From Cymbidium sinense (taxonomy: Eukaryota; Streptophyta; Magnoliopsida; Asparagales; Orchidaceae), in the NCBI GenBank assembly GCA_021442155.1, contig CM038214.1, positions 57,506,514-57,570,513 of the forward strand: a stretch of 64,000 bases of DNA, written 5' to 3'. Shown piece by piece: positions 12,041-24,011 of the stretch. Position 1 is the first letter of the stretch. Each line of letters begins with the position of its first letter. A program made the translations under genes and the position numbers. A model generated the notes under the pieces. The model was not told where the DNA came from and did no database searches. It was given only the letters and a program-made list of their open reading frames with translations.

Positions 12041-15000
12041 TCAATTTACACTACCCAAATACTTGGTCTAACTTGGACAACTCGGCTTCCTTACCTTAAT
12101 CTAATTCTCCCTTTGCCTCCCTTTTTCTGGTTTTCTATTTCTCTGTTCTTTATGGATACTCCTCATAGATACCATTGCGCCTTTGTGCTCTTTGCCATGA
12201 CTTCGCTTTACCCCTTCTCCTTTATTTTCTAGGAGGAAGTTATCTTTTTTATGGGCTTAGACTTTATACTAACTCTTTAACCGCTTTTTCTCACGATAAT
12301 ATGGTTTTGGAGCATTTCTACTAATTATGTTGATTCTAGGCATCGGATTAGTGTGCATTATCTGGTTGCATTTTTATTTTGATGATTATAGTATTCTTTG
12401 ATGCTTACATTCCTTGGGACTCTACTCCTTAAAGGCCTTATTCATAAAGTTTCCATCACTTATGCTGAAAGGATTTTGCTTGGTTGTTGGGCTTCAGACT
12501 TCTCAGACAGTACCGTCCTTGCTTATATAATGCATAACCTCGATGCTTTCCCAAGGGAAGAAATTGTACCGTCTCTTTTAATGGTTATTTTTTGAAATCC
12601 TTATCTGGAATGGATTGGGTTTAATTGCTTTTGGGTTTTGGAGGTTTGCCGCCATGGTTGTTTGTTGATTTGTTTGTTGATTTGGTTTTTCATCACTTTG
12701 GGTCACAGTAGCTTTTTTCTGCCGCTTCTCCCAATTTTCCTCCTATTTTTTTGCCATCTTGCACTTCAGCAAGTTCTGGTTTTGGACCTTTATTTTCTTA
12801 AAACTCGATTGGTATTGATGTCTCTACTTGGAATTATCTTCTTATTTTATATTCTAGTGGCTTACAATGTTGCATTAGTTGCTGATGGAGTGACTTTCTA
12901 ATTGCCCTGGATTATTTATATCGGATTGCTCATTTCGTATATGAATCATATTTACATTGTTTATATTGTAATCCGCATCTAATGGGTTTGTCTTGTACCT
13001 TCGATTGGAGTGTCATTTCTATTGAGAAGTACTATAGTCCGATGTTGTTGTCGCTTTTTTAAGATTTTGGATGTTTGTGGATTTGATTTATTAATTGTCA
13101 CCGCTACTTGTAACTGCTATAGTATCCCTTTAGCCGCTAGTATTGTGCGATCATCGCCTAATCAACTGCTCTACCGGCTCTTAACCTATGTTTTGTATAC
13201 TCAATGATTGTTATTATGGCAAGCCTGTGGGGTATTTCTCCAAGGATTATGGGCTGAATTGGGATAGTGTTGCTGCTGTTATGAATGTTCCTTATGTGGT
13301 AGGGCAGATCTGGATTAATGTGACTAATCATCCTGCTAATGCTTTGAATGTCCCTTATTGATTGGTGGGAGTTTTCTTCCCCAACCTATCTTTATATATG
13401 CTTTTGGGGTGGATTCTTGGCCAGCTTGTTGGTATTAACTACCTTGGTTATTGGCTGCACTGGATTAATACTCTACAGGTTGTTTCTGGGGTTTTGGTTT
13501 GTTTTGTTCAGCAAGATGTTGCTAATTGCTTGGTTGGTTTTATTTTTAACCCCGTTAAACTGGTATCAATTACTGCTTATCCGGATGGGTTTTTATGTTA
13601 GTTTTTGTTGTCTTGATTGTCTCAAGTTTTTTGGTGTTTGTCATGATCTTGCACTCAAGATACTTATTCCTATGTTATATCTTCTTGGCTATTAACTATG
13701 GCATTGTCTATTCTGATTAAGAGGCTTGGATGGTTTTGCCCTATTTGTTGTTGTCCTGGCTGGTTTCTGCCTTGGTTTTTGCCTTGGTTACCTGTTATAT
13801 TGTTTTGTCTGGAACCTAATGATATTTTTCATTTGAATACAATTTTTGATCCTTTTCGGTGGGTTCCAACTGATAATAACCTTTCGCTATGGGATTGGCT
13901 ATCGATCTTGTTGCTCAACACGGTAGTTTTTCGTGTTCGCTATGTCGCCTGATATGATTAAGGGTTTCAGATGCTTGCCCGCATGTCGCTGGTATTCATT
14001 GGTGTCCGGGGACTTTCCCGAATTATGGTACTATTGTCCCTCTTTTTGGTCGTTTCTATTACCGCTTGGCTATTTTTTTGTCTTGACTATTTGTCTTTGT
14101 TTTTCGGATCCTAATGTGGATCCTAATTTGTATTCTGTAATCAGATTTTGTTGTTGTCGTGCCCTTGCCAATTCTATCTGGTATTGCTCATTATCTCGCT
14201 AATTGCGATCTACATTACCCTTGTTGTTTCTATTCCCATTGGGACCAATTTGTGCTCAGCATCGCTTTTTGTCTTGGGGCTCATCTGAATGCAATCTTTA
14301 TGCCCTTTCATGTATTGGCTTTGGATGTCTTGCTCTTCTGTCGCTTTTACTCTTGGTTACACTGGTTTTTCTGGATTCTCATATGGAAATTATTTGGCCT
14401 CCCAATTTTTCTAATCTGGGACTGGTCACTGTTGGTCGTTGGGTTGGATTGCTTTTGCCCTGCAAATTTATCTCCTATTTTTTCCGACCGCATCACCGCT
14501 ATTCTCGAGTTGATGTAGTCTTATGAGCAATTTATTCTGAAAGATTGGTATTATGGTCAGATTAGTCCCTTCCTATCTTGGATGTTGTTGCCTTTTGCTG
14601 CCTTATTCTCTCGATTGATTGTTGATCTGGAATTCAATGGGGCCTGAATGTCGCTATTGAGTCGCCGCCCAACTATTTTCCGGTGCTCATTTTGGTTGGT
14701 TGCGCTTCATTTCTGTGTTGAGTTATGTCATCTTCCTTTACTATTGCTTTCTTCAGGACATTAATAAGGGGATTGTTTCTTGGGTTGTTTTCTGCACTAA
14801 AAGATTCATTTACATATCATGTGATGGGGATGGTGTTAATTATAGGCTCATTGACTTATTTAACAAGTTTTCAGAAAGTTGTCTCCTCTGTAATTTTCTT
14901 ATGGAGGGATTATATGCTGAACTAATTTCCTTCCTGAATATGGCTACTCATGAGATTCTAGCTAAGATGGCTCACTCACTTATGTTTATGTATTCTCAAC

Positions 15001-15600
15001 TCAAGATGGCTCTATTGATGATAATTTTCTTGAATGAGACTCCTTATCCTTCAGCTCTTAGAAATTACCTATATATTTTAGATATGATTTTTCTTAGGTT
15101 TGCAGGTAATAAAGTTCACAAGAATATCAACAACTGGTGCTTCCTTCTCACAGTTTGTTGGCTATGTGGATGTTCTCACTCCTTTTGGTCTGAGTAGCTC
15201 ATGTGATGTAACCCTTCTGAAGTTTGGATGCTCATATTTGCATTGCCCCAACATGGTGTGATTGAGCTGAGCCTTCTATCACATTTCCTTATTATCATAC
15301 TCATATTATATTGTTTCCTTCTATCTTTTGTTGGTATTACCTTAACTGCTCTAATCTCTCTCATTATCACTTTGGTGTTTCTCTCTTTATCTTGCAGTTT
15401 GCTCCATATTACCAAGCACTCTTACAACCATCAGAGCATTGGCTTTATCCTTTCTTTAGCCTATTATGTTAATCAACTTGTATCTTTTGATTATTTTAAT
15501 GTTTTCTTTTGCTCTTGGATGTACTTAGATGGGGATTTACCTTAGTCGATTGTAGCTCTGAGCAAGTAGTTTTGAGTTTATCCCCTTTAAGGACCTTGTA
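12041..15600 (+). other. Long T-rich 3' region of the LINE
   Basis: About 3.6 kb of T- and G-rich sequence follows the RNase H and runs into the polyadenylation signal and A-tail with no flanking-repeat sequence between, so I assign it to the element. Many open frames on the + strand (for example 13348-13695, 14159-14518, 14700-15197) are rich in Phe, Leu, Ser and Cys, as expected from T-rich DNA, and show no domain I recognise. It may be an unusually long 3' UTR, or contain a nested or transduced sequence. Confidence 0.55.
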
Positions 15601-15616
15601 ACCCTTTTTTTGTGGC

Positions 15617-15661
15617 AATAAAATACCCCCGTATCATGGGGTTTCCCTAAAAAAAAAAAAA
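15617..15661 (+). terminator. LINE polyadenylation signal and A-tail
   Basis: AATAAA at 15617-15622 is followed 26 bases later by 13 A residues (15649-15661). The T-rich stretch just upstream (accctttttt) fits a plant 3' end. This fixes the 3' end of the LINE. Confidence 0.85.
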
Positions 15662-15815
15662 TCCCTAAACCCTAAAGCTTAAACCCTAACCCTAAACCCC
15701 AAACCCTAAATCCCAAATCCTAAACCTAAACCTAAACCTAAACTAACCAAATAAATTAAAAAATAAACCTAAATCCTAAGACCTAATAAACCTAAACCTA
15801 AACCTTAACCCTAAG
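15662..15815 (+). repeat. Telomere-like leader before GRP copy 1
   Basis: It contains the right LINE target-site copy (15663-15678), degenerate CCCTAAA units, and the leader (taaccaaataaattaaaaa... cctaataaacc) that precedes most GRP fragments in this window. Confidence 0.8.
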
Positions 15816-16283
15816 AATGGGCAGGACCTTGACGACAAGAAGATTACTGTCAACTTGGCTCAATCTAGATTTGGCAGTGGTGGCAAAGCCGGAGGCGGTG
15901 GTTATCGCAGTGGTGGTGGGGGATCTGGAGGTGCTGGTGGATATAAAAGTGGTGGTCAGAGCAGTGGTGGTCATGGAGGTCGGAGGAGTGACGGAGGTTA
16001 CAACCATGGTGGTGACGGAGGGCGAGATCAGGGATATGATGCTGGATCTCGCTACTCGAGAGGCCGGGTGATTCGAGGGGAGAAATCAAGAACCATCATC
16101 CGACTTATGGAACTGTGTCTTTATAGTAGAGACGATTCTAGTTATCTAGGATTTTTTATTTCCTCTATGTGTGATTATTTTTTATCTATGTCGTCGCTTG
16201 TGTTTTAAAAAACTTACTGTGTTACTTGGTCGATGAAATCAAAAAGAAGAAATATTGAATCTAAATTTGTTCTCTTAAAAAAA
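15816..16283 (+). pseudogene. GRP fragment, copy 1
   Basis: Fragment of a plant glycine-rich RNA-binding protein, a family with an N-terminal RRM and C-terminal Gly-rich tail. It starts inside the RRM with N-G-Q-D-L-D-D-K-K-I-T-V-N and continues AQSRFGSGGKAGGGGYRSGG, GGYKSGGQSSGGHGG and GSRYSRG. The frame is open from 15816 to 16208 with no early stop. The end is altered by small indels: the usual SDGNWRN terminus is replaced by RVIRGEKSRTII and the normal stop is bypassed. The 3' UTR is recognisable to an A-run at about 16283. The RRM start with RNP2 and RNP1 is absent, so RNA binding is not expected. Confidence 0.85.
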
Positions 16284-19200
16284 TCAAAAACCCTAAACCC
16301 TAAACTAAAACAATAACCTTAAACCTACAACCCTAAAAACCTAAAAACCTAAAAACCTAAACAAACCTAAACCTAAACCTAAACCTAAACCTAAACCTAA
16401 AAATAAAATAAAATAAAAAATAAAAACTAAACTAAAATAAAATAAATAAAAACTTAAGCTAAACTAATAAATAAATTAAACTTACAAATAAAAAACCTAA
16501 ATGTAAAATAAAATAAAATAAAATAAAAACTAAATAAAAACCTAAACCTAAAAAATAAACCTAAAAATAAATAAAAATAAAACTTAAACTCTAAATTATA
16601 AAAACAAAACCTAAACCTGAAATAAAATAAATTAAATAAGGCAAAATAAACCTAAACCTAAACTAAAATAAACTAAACTAAAATAAATAAAACCTAATCC
16701 TAAACCAAAAATAAACTAAACTTAAACCCTGAACTAAATAAAATAAAATAAACTAAAAATAAACCTAAACCAAAAAGTAAAAAATAAAACCAAAAAATAA
16801 ACCTAAAATAAAAACTTAAAACTTAAACCTAAAAAAATAAAATAAAAGCAAAAACCTAAACCAAAAATTAAAAAATAAAACTTAAACCTAAAAAATAAAA
16901 TAAAACTAAAACTAAACTAAAAAAAAACATAAACCTAAACATAAACCTAAAAATTAAACTAAAATAAAAAACCTAAACTAAAATAAATAAACATAAATAA
17001 ATAAACTAAACGAAATAAAAATATAAAATAAACCTAAATAAAAAATAAATAAACTAAATAAACTTAAACCTGCCAGTTTACTTAATTTATAAAAGATTAA
17101 ACCTTATACCCTAAACCATAAGCACCAAATCCTAATTCTTAAACCCTAAACTTTAAACCCTAAAACTACCCCTAAACCCTAAAGCCTACACCAACAACCC
17201 TAAACCCTAAACCCTAAACCCTAAACCCTAAACCCTGAATCTAACCCTAAACCCTAAAATTCGTAACATTAACCATAAGCTAACCCTAAACCCTAATTCC
17301 TAAATCCTAAAAACCATAAACCCCAAACCCTAATCTAACCTTAAACCCTAAGCTAACCATAAACCCTAAAACCTAAAGCCTAAACACTAAAGTCTAAACT
17401 CTAAACCCTAAACCCTAAACCCTAACCCTAAACCCTAAACCCTAAAACCCGAAATCATAAAACCCTAAACCTAAACCCTAAAACCAAAAAACTTAAACCT
17501 AAACTTAATAAAACCTAAAAATAAAATATATAAAAAAGCCTAAACCTAAATAAAATTAAAAAATAAAATGAAATAAAAACCTAAAATAAAACCTAAACCT
17601 AAATCCAAAAATAAAATAAAATAAATAAAAACCTAAACTAAACTAAAAAATAAAATAAAGCTATAAATAAAAAACCTAAATAGAAGAAAAACTAAACATA
17701 AAATAAAAATAAAATAAACCTAAAATAAAATAAAATAAAAACTAAATAAAAACCTGAACTAAAAATAAACCCTAAAAAAATAAAAATAAAACCTAAACCC
17801 TAAACAAAAAAAAATAACTAAACCCAAAATAAATGTAATATGATCAAAATAAAACAAACCAAAATCTAAACTAAAATAAACTAAACTAAAATAAATAAAA
17901 CCTAAAATAAACTAAATCTATACCTAAACTGGAAGTAAATAAAATAAAACCTAAAAATAAACCTAAAACCAAAACTGAAAAAAATAAAATAAAAACCTAA
18001 ACCTAAACCTAAAAATAAAAAATAAAACCTATATTAAAAAATAAAATAAGAATAAAACTCAACTAAAAAATAAACCTAAAGCTTAACCTAAACATAAAAA
18101 AATAAACTAAAATAAGAAACATAAACTAAAATAAATAAACTAAACTAAATAAAAATAAAAAATAAACTTAAATAAAAATAAATAAATTAATTAAATTAAA
18201 TTAAATAAATAAAATAAACTAAATAGACCTAAACCAATCATTTTACTTAATTGAAAAAAAACCTTTAACCTTAAATCCTAAACCCTAAACCCTAAACCCT
18301 AACCCAAAATCCTAAACACTAAAAGAATAAACCTAAAAGAATAAACCCTAAAAGAACAAATCCTAAACCCTAAATCCTATGCTAACCCTAAACACTAAAC
18401 CCTAAACCCTAAAGTCTAAACACTAAACCTAAACCCTAAACCCTAACCCTAAACCCTAAAACCCTAAACCTAAAACCCTAAACCCTAAAGACTTAAAAAC
18501 CTAATCCTAAGCTTAGTAAAACTTAAAAATAAAATAAATAAAAAAACCTAAACATAAATAAAATAAAAATAAAATAAAATATTAACATAAACTAAAACCT
18601 AAACCTAAACCAAAAAATAAAATAATAAATAAAATCTTAAACTAAACAAAATAATAAAATAAACCTTAGAATAAAAAACCTAAATAAAATAAAAATTAAG
18701 TTAAAAATGAAAATAAAATAAACCTGAAATAAAATAAAATAATAAATAAATAAAAATCAAAACCTAAAAAATAAACCTAAAAATAAATAAAAAATAAACC
18801 CAAAACCTTAAACTAAAAAAAAGTTAAACCTAAAATAAAAATAAAATAGACAAAATAAAATAAACCTATACCTAAAATAAAATAAATTAAACTAAAATAA
18901 ATTAAACCTTAGCCTAAACCTAAAATAAGCTATGCTTAAACCTAAGCCCAAAATAAATAAAATATAATAAATTAAAATAAACCTAAACCTAAACTAAAAA
19001 ATAAAATCTAAAAATACACCTAAAATAAAAACCTAAAAATAAAAAATAAAACCTAAACCTAAACCTAAATAAAATGAAAATAAACTCAACTAAAAAATAA
19101 ACCTATACCTAAAAAATAAACTGAAATAAAAAATCCAAAACTAAAATAAATAAACTTAAAATAAATAAAATAAATTTTAAAAAAATAAAAAATAAACCTA

Positions 19201-19337
19201 AATAAAAATAAAAAATAAAGTAAAATAAAAAACTAGATATACAAAATAAACCTAAAATTATCGATTTACTTAATTTAAAAAAACCTTAAACCCTAAATCC
19301 TAGACCCTAAACCCTAAACCATAAACCCTAAACACCA

Positions 19338-19353
19338 AACCCTACAACCCTAA
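19338..19353. repeat. SINE target-site duplication, left copy
   Basis: The 16 bases aaccctacaaccctaa precede the SINE and recur exactly at 19530-19545 after its A-tail. The 'ccctacaaccc' core departs from plain CCCTAAA, so the match is unlikely to come only from the background repeat. Confidence 0.7.
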
Positions 19354-19529
19354 GGTCTTGGGTTCAAGTCCTAGCACATAAATTATGCGTGTGAGTTTGT
19401 GATTAAATTCTCTTAAATGTAAGAAAAAATAAAAAAGTAAAATAAAGGGGGATTTACATACATACCACGCAATTCTTATGCATTTATATATTTCACACCC
19501 AAACTTTAATTTTGCAAAAAAAAAAAAAC
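19354..19529 (+). mobile_element. 5'-truncated tRNA-derived SINE
   Basis: The insert begins ggtcttgggttcaagtcc, which contains a good Pol III B box (ggttcaagtcc, 19361-19371), and ends in a 13-base A-run, with 16-bp direct repeats on both sides. The A box that should lie about 30-40 bp upstream of the B box is missing, so the copy is 5'-truncated and would not be transcribed from its own promoter. The body (about 150 bp) is AT-rich and not assigned to a named SINE family. It has no similarity to the surrounding array. Confidence 0.75.
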
Positions 19530-21022
19530 AACCCTACAACCCTAAAACCTAAACTCTAAAAAACCCTAAACCTTAAATCTTAAACCCTAAACCCGAAAAG
19601 CTTAAACCCTGAAACCCTCAACCCTACACCCTAAACCCTAAACCCTAATCTAACCCCTAAACCTTAATATAAACCTAAACCCTAAGCTCACCCTAAACCT
19701 AAATAGTAAACCCTATACCCTAAACCCTAAAAACCCTAAACAATATAGCCTAAACACTAAACCCTAAACATCAAACCCTAAACCCTAACCCTAAACCCTA
19801 AATCCTAAGACCCTAAACCCTAAAACCCTAATTTCTAAACCCTAAATGTTGAACCCTAAAAACCTAAAAACCTAAACATAAACTTAATAAAACCTAATAA
19901 ATAAAATAAATAAAAAAACATAAACCTAAAAAAAAATAAAATAATAAAATAAACTAAAAACCTAAACCTCAATTGAATAAATAAAATAAAATAAATAAAA
20001 AATTAAGCTAAACATAAAAATAAAATAAAACTAAGAAGAAAAAACCTAAATAAAATTAAAACTAAATGTAAACTAAAAATAAAATAAACCCAAAATAAAA
20101 TAAAATAAAACTAAATAAAACCTAATCCTAAAAAAAAATAAACCTAAAATAAATCCTAAAATAAATAAAATAAGCCCTAAACTAAAAAAACCTAAACTTA
20201 AAATAAAAATAAAATAAACAAAGTAAAATAAACCTAAACCTAAACTATAATAAACCAAACTAAAGTAAATAAAACTTAAACCTAAACCTAAACCTAAACC
20301 TAAACTAAATAAATTAAAATAAACTAAAAATAAACCTAAACCTAAACCTAAAAATAAAAAAATAAAACCTAAACCTAAAAAATAAAATAAAAATAAAACT
20401 CAACTAAAAAATAAACATAAACCTAAACCTAAACATAAAAAATAAACTAAAATAAAAAAAATAAACTAAAATAAATAATCCTAAAATAAATAAATTAAAC
20501 TAAGTAAAAATATAAAATAAACCTAATTAGGAACTAAAAAAAGGTAAAAAAAATAATAATAAATAAATTAAAAATACTTAATAAACATAAACTACTGGTT
20601 TACTTAATTTTTAAAAAAAAAGACCTTAAACCATAAATCCTAAACCCTAAACCCTAAACCCTAAGCCTACAACCTATAACTTAAACCCTAAACCCTAAAA
20701 AAACCTAAACCCTAAATCCTAAACCCTAAACCCTAAACTCTAAACCGTAAACCTTGAACCTACTACCCTAAACCAACAACCCTAAACCTATAACCTTAAA
20801 CTGTAAACCTTAAACCTTACACCCTAAAAAACCCTAAACCCTAGACCCAAACCCTAAACCTTAAATCTTAAATGCATAAACCCTAAAATCCTAAAATCTA
20901 AAGCCTAAACCCTAAACCCTAAACCCAAACCCTAAACCTAAACTTAAAGTAACTAAATAAATTAAAAAAATAAAACTAAACTCTAAAACCTAATAAACCT
21001 AAACCTAAACCTAAACCTTAAG

Positions 21023-21500
21023 AATGTGCAGAACCTTTATGGCAGGAGCATCACCATCAAACAGCCTCAGTTGAGATTTGGAGGTGGAGGCGAAGGTGGA
21101 GGCGACAATTATCATAGTGGTGGTGGGGGATTTGGAGGTACCGGTAGATATGAAGGTGGTTCTCGGAGTAGTGGTGGTTATGGAGGAGGGAGGAGCGATG
21201 GAGGTTATAGCCGTGATGGTGGGGTAGCGAGAGATCAGGGATTTGATGGTGGATAATGCTACTCAAGAGGTTGGGGTGGTTCTGATGGGAACTGGAGAAA
21301 CTGAAGAACAACCGATCTGATATGCTACTTATGGAACTATGACTTTATAATAGAGATGATTCTAGTTATCTAGGGTTTTTTATTTGCTATATGCGTGCTC
21401 ACTTTTTATCTATGTTGTCACTTGTGTCTTAGAAAACTTAGTGTGTTACTTGGTTGATAAATAAAAAGATGACATGTTGAATCTGAATTTATTCTTTGTT
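21023..21500 (+). pseudogene. GRP fragment, copy 2 (single premature stop)
   Basis: It reads N-V-Q-N-L-Y-G-R-S-I-T-I from 21023 and remains open through DNYHSGGGGFGG, GYGGGRSDGGYSRDGG and RDQGFDGG to TAA at 21254-21256. The frame then resumes as CYSRGWGGSDGNWRN and ends at TGA 21302-21304, the ancestral stop. Only one stop thus separates it from the full tail. The 3' UTR is preserved to about 21500. Leader and flanks are satellite DNA. Confidence 0.85.
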
Positions 21501-22956
21501 AAATAAATAAATAAAACTCTAAACCCTAAACTAAAACTTAAACCCTAAACCTAAAACCTAAACCCTAAACCCTAAACCCTTAACCCTAAAACCCTAAACC
21601 CTAAACCCTAAACCCTAAAACCTAAACTAAACCTAAACCCTAAGTAAACTAAACCATAAACCTAAAATACCTAAACCTAAAAAACTTAACCCTACCTAAC
21701 CTAAAATAAAACTAAAATTAAATAAAAAACTAAACTAAAAAATTAAACCTAAAATTAAATAAAACTAAATTAAAAATTTAAAAAAATAAATTTAAACTAT
21801 AAAACCCTAAACTAAACTAAACTAAACTAAATAAACTAAACTCAAACCCTAACCCTAAAACCTAAACCCTTTAAACCCTAAAGCTAAACCCTAAACTTAA
21901 CTAACCTAAACCACTAAAGACCTAAACTAAAGCTCTAACAAACCCTAAAAACCTAAACCTAAACTAACCCTAAACTATAATCTAACTAAACCCTAAAATT
22001 ATAAACCCTAAACCAACAACCCTAAACCCTAAAACCTAAACCTAAACCTAAACTATAAACCCTAAACCCTAAACCCTAAAAATATAAAAACCTAAACCTA
22101 AATTACATAAAACCTAAAAATAAAATAAATAAATAAAATCTAAACCTAACTAAAATAATAAAATAAAATAAAATAAAAAGCTAAAATAAAACCTTAACCT
22201 AAACCTAAAAATAAAATAAAATTCAAAATAAATAAAATAAAATAAATGAAAATCTAAACTAAACTAAAAAAATAAAATAAACCTAAGAATAAAAAACCTA
22301 AATAAAATAAAAACTAAACATAAATTAAAAATAAAATAAACCTAAAATAAAATAATAAATAAATAAAAATCAAAACCTAAAAAATAAACCTAGAAATAAA
22401 TAAAAAATAAACCCAAAACCTTAAACTAAAAAATGTTAAACCTAAAATAAAAATAAAATAGACAAAATAAAATAAACCTATACCTAAAATAAAATAAATT
22501 AAACTAAAATAAATAAAACCTAAGCCTACACTTAAAATAAGCAAAACCTATACCCAAAAAAAGAAACTAAAATAAAATCCATATACTAAAAAAAATAAAC
22601 TAAACTAAATAAAAAAAAAATAAACCTAAATAAAAATAAAAAATAAAATAAACTAAAAATAAATAAGAAAAACTAAATAAATTAAAACCTACTGGTTTAC
22701 TTAGTTTAAAAAAAACCTTAAACCTTAAACCCTAAAAAACCCTTAACCCTAACCCTAAACCCTAAACCCTAAAAGCATAAACCCTAAAATGCTAAACCCT
22801 AAACCATAAACCCTAAACCCTAAACCCTAAAACCTAAACCCTAAATCCCAAACCATAAACCTAAACCTAAACCTAAAGTAACTACATAAATTAAAAAATA
22901 AACCTAAACATTAAAACCTAATCAATTTAAATATAAACCTATACCTAAACCCTAAG
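21501..22956 (+). repeat. Telomere-like satellite between GRP copies 2 and 3
   Basis: CCCTAAA block (to about 22075), TAAA-rich block, marker at 22695 (ggtttacttagttt), a second CCCTAAA block and the GRP leader. Bases about 22340-22525 are nearly identical to 18730-18915, sharing the uncommon string atagacaaaataaaataaac followed by ctatacct. Confidence 0.85.
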
Positions 22957-23424
22957 AAAGAGCAGAACCTTGATAGCAGAAAAATCACCGTCAACCAGGC
23001 TCAGTCTAGATCTAGCAATGGAGGCGAAGGAGGAGGCTAAGAAGTTATCGCAGTTATGGTGAGATCCCTGGAGGTGTGGATATGGAGCTGGTGGTCGGAG
23101 CTGTGGTGGTTATGGAGGTGGGAGGAGCGACGGAGGTTACATCCATGGTCACGACAGAGGGAGAGATCAGGATATGATGGTGGATCCCACTACTCGAGAG
23201 GCTTAGGTGGTTCTAATGCGAACTATAAAAATTGAAGAATGCCTGATCCGATCTATTACTTATGAAATTATTTCTTTACAGTAGAGACCATTCTAGTTAT
23301 CTAGGGTTTTTGATTTTCTCTATGCATGCTCATATTTAATCTATGTTGTCTTTTGTGTCTTAAAAAACTTGGTGGTGTTGATCAAATAAAAAGAAATGTT
23401 GAATCGAATTATTCTTAATTAAAA
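22957..23424 (+). pseudogene. GRP fragment, copy 3
   Basis: It starts K-E-Q-N-L-D-S-R-K-I-T-V-N-Q-A-Q-S-R. A frameshift and TAA at about 23038 end the reading frame just after the first glycines. Later Gly-rich text (GGYGGGRSDGGYIHG equivalent) and the 3' UTR persist in other frames, with several 1-base indels. Confidence 0.85.
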
Positions 23425-23885
23425 CCAAAACCCTAAACCCTAAAATTTAAACACTAAACCTAAAACTTGAACCCTACACCCTAAACTTTAAACCATAAAA
23501 CACTGAACCATAAACCCTAAACCCTAAACCCTAAACCCTAAACCCTAAAACCCTAAACCCTAAACCCTAAAACCTAAATCTTAAATCCTAAACCCTAAAT
23601 CGTAAACCATAAACCCTAAACCATACACCATAAAATACCCTAAACACTAAACCCTAAAAGCATAAACCCTAAAACCTTAAACCCTAAACACTAAACCCTA
23701 AACCCTAAACCTTAAACCCTAAACCCTAAAACCTAAAATTTAAATCCTAAACCCAAAACCCTATCCCTAAACCCTAAACCCTAAACCCCAAGGCCTAAAC
23801 CTAAATCTAAAGTAAAATAAATAAATTACAAAATTAACGTAAACTCTAAAACCTAGTAAACACAAACCTAAACCTAAACCCTAAG
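23425..23885 (+). repeat. CCCTAAA block between GRP copies 3 and 4
   Basis: Degenerate CCCTAAA with five perfect consecutive units at 23515-23549, then the GRP leader (aaagtaaaataaataaatta). No TAAA-rich block or marker separates these two GRP copies. Confidence 0.85.
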
Positions 23886-24010
23886 ATTAGGTAGAACCTT
23901 GATGGCAGGAACATCACCGTCAACCAGGCTCAACCTAGATCTAACGGTGGAGGCGAAGGCAGGCGACAGTTAGCGAAGTGGTGGTGGGGGATCTGGAGGT
24001 GCTGGTGGAT
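23886..24010 (+). pseudogene. GRP fragment, copy 4, cut by retroelement segment
   Basis: It begins I-R-stop (TAG in place of the third codon CAG), then NLDGRNITVNQAQPRS and part of the Gly-rich tail, with small indels. It stops abruptly at ggaggtgctggtggat (24010), where the duplicated retroelement segment starts. The tail and 3' UTR are missing on the right. Confidence 0.85.
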
Positions 24011-24011
24011 G

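Larger units (their letters stand above)
6620..15661 (+). mobile_element. Nearly full-length plant L1-type LINE, decayed
   Basis: In order on the + strand: a GC-richer 5' leader; an ORF1 whose DUF4283-like domain is recognisable; an ORF2 with endonuclease, reverse transcriptase, RVT zinc-binding and RNase H regions; a long T-rich 3' region; an AATAAA signal at 15617; and an A-run at 15649-15661. It is flanked by a probable 16-bp direct repeat. This is the structure of a non-LTR retrotransposon copied into genomic DNA by target-primed reverse transcription. Many stops and frameshifts show that it is dead. Its base composition differs sharply from the A-rich array it interrupts, which confirms later insertion into already existing telomere-like DNA. 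At about 9.0 kb it is longer than the usual 6-7 kb of plant L1 elements because of its 3' region. Confidence 0.9.
16284..21022 (+). repeat. Telomere-like satellite, four units without GRP
   Basis: Marker motifs at about 17076, 18240 (attttacttaatt variant), 19264 and 20598 divide this stretch into units of about 1.0-1.35 kb. TAAA-rich blocks end at each marker and CCCTAAA-type blocks follow. Five consecutive perfect CCCTAAA units lie at 17198-17232. A SINE interrupts the CCCTAAA block after the third marker. The last 80 bases before 21023 are the GRP leader (aaagtaactaaataaatt). The - strand open frame 20073-20258 is compositional. Confidence 0.85.

Noticed and set aside
12398..15545. Series of hydrophobic Phe/Leu/Cys-rich open frames that look like membrane proteins
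   Set aside because: T-rich DNA gives such frames by composition. They overlap in several frames, show no family motif, and lie within the LINE 3' region.
15798..16089. Open frames antisense or shifted to GRP fragments (Thr/Ser-rich or His-rich proteins), repeated at most copies
   Set aside because: They are shadows of the Gly-rich coding strand: GGT/GGA repeats read on the other strand give ACC/TCC and CAC codons.
17198..17232. Functional telomere end
   Set aside because: Perfect CCCTAAA runs are short (about five units), surrounded by degenerate repeats, and the array continues on both sides.
19354..19420. tRNA gene suggested by the B box
   Set aside because: There is no A box and no cloverleaf can be formed; A-tail and target duplication indicate a SINE.
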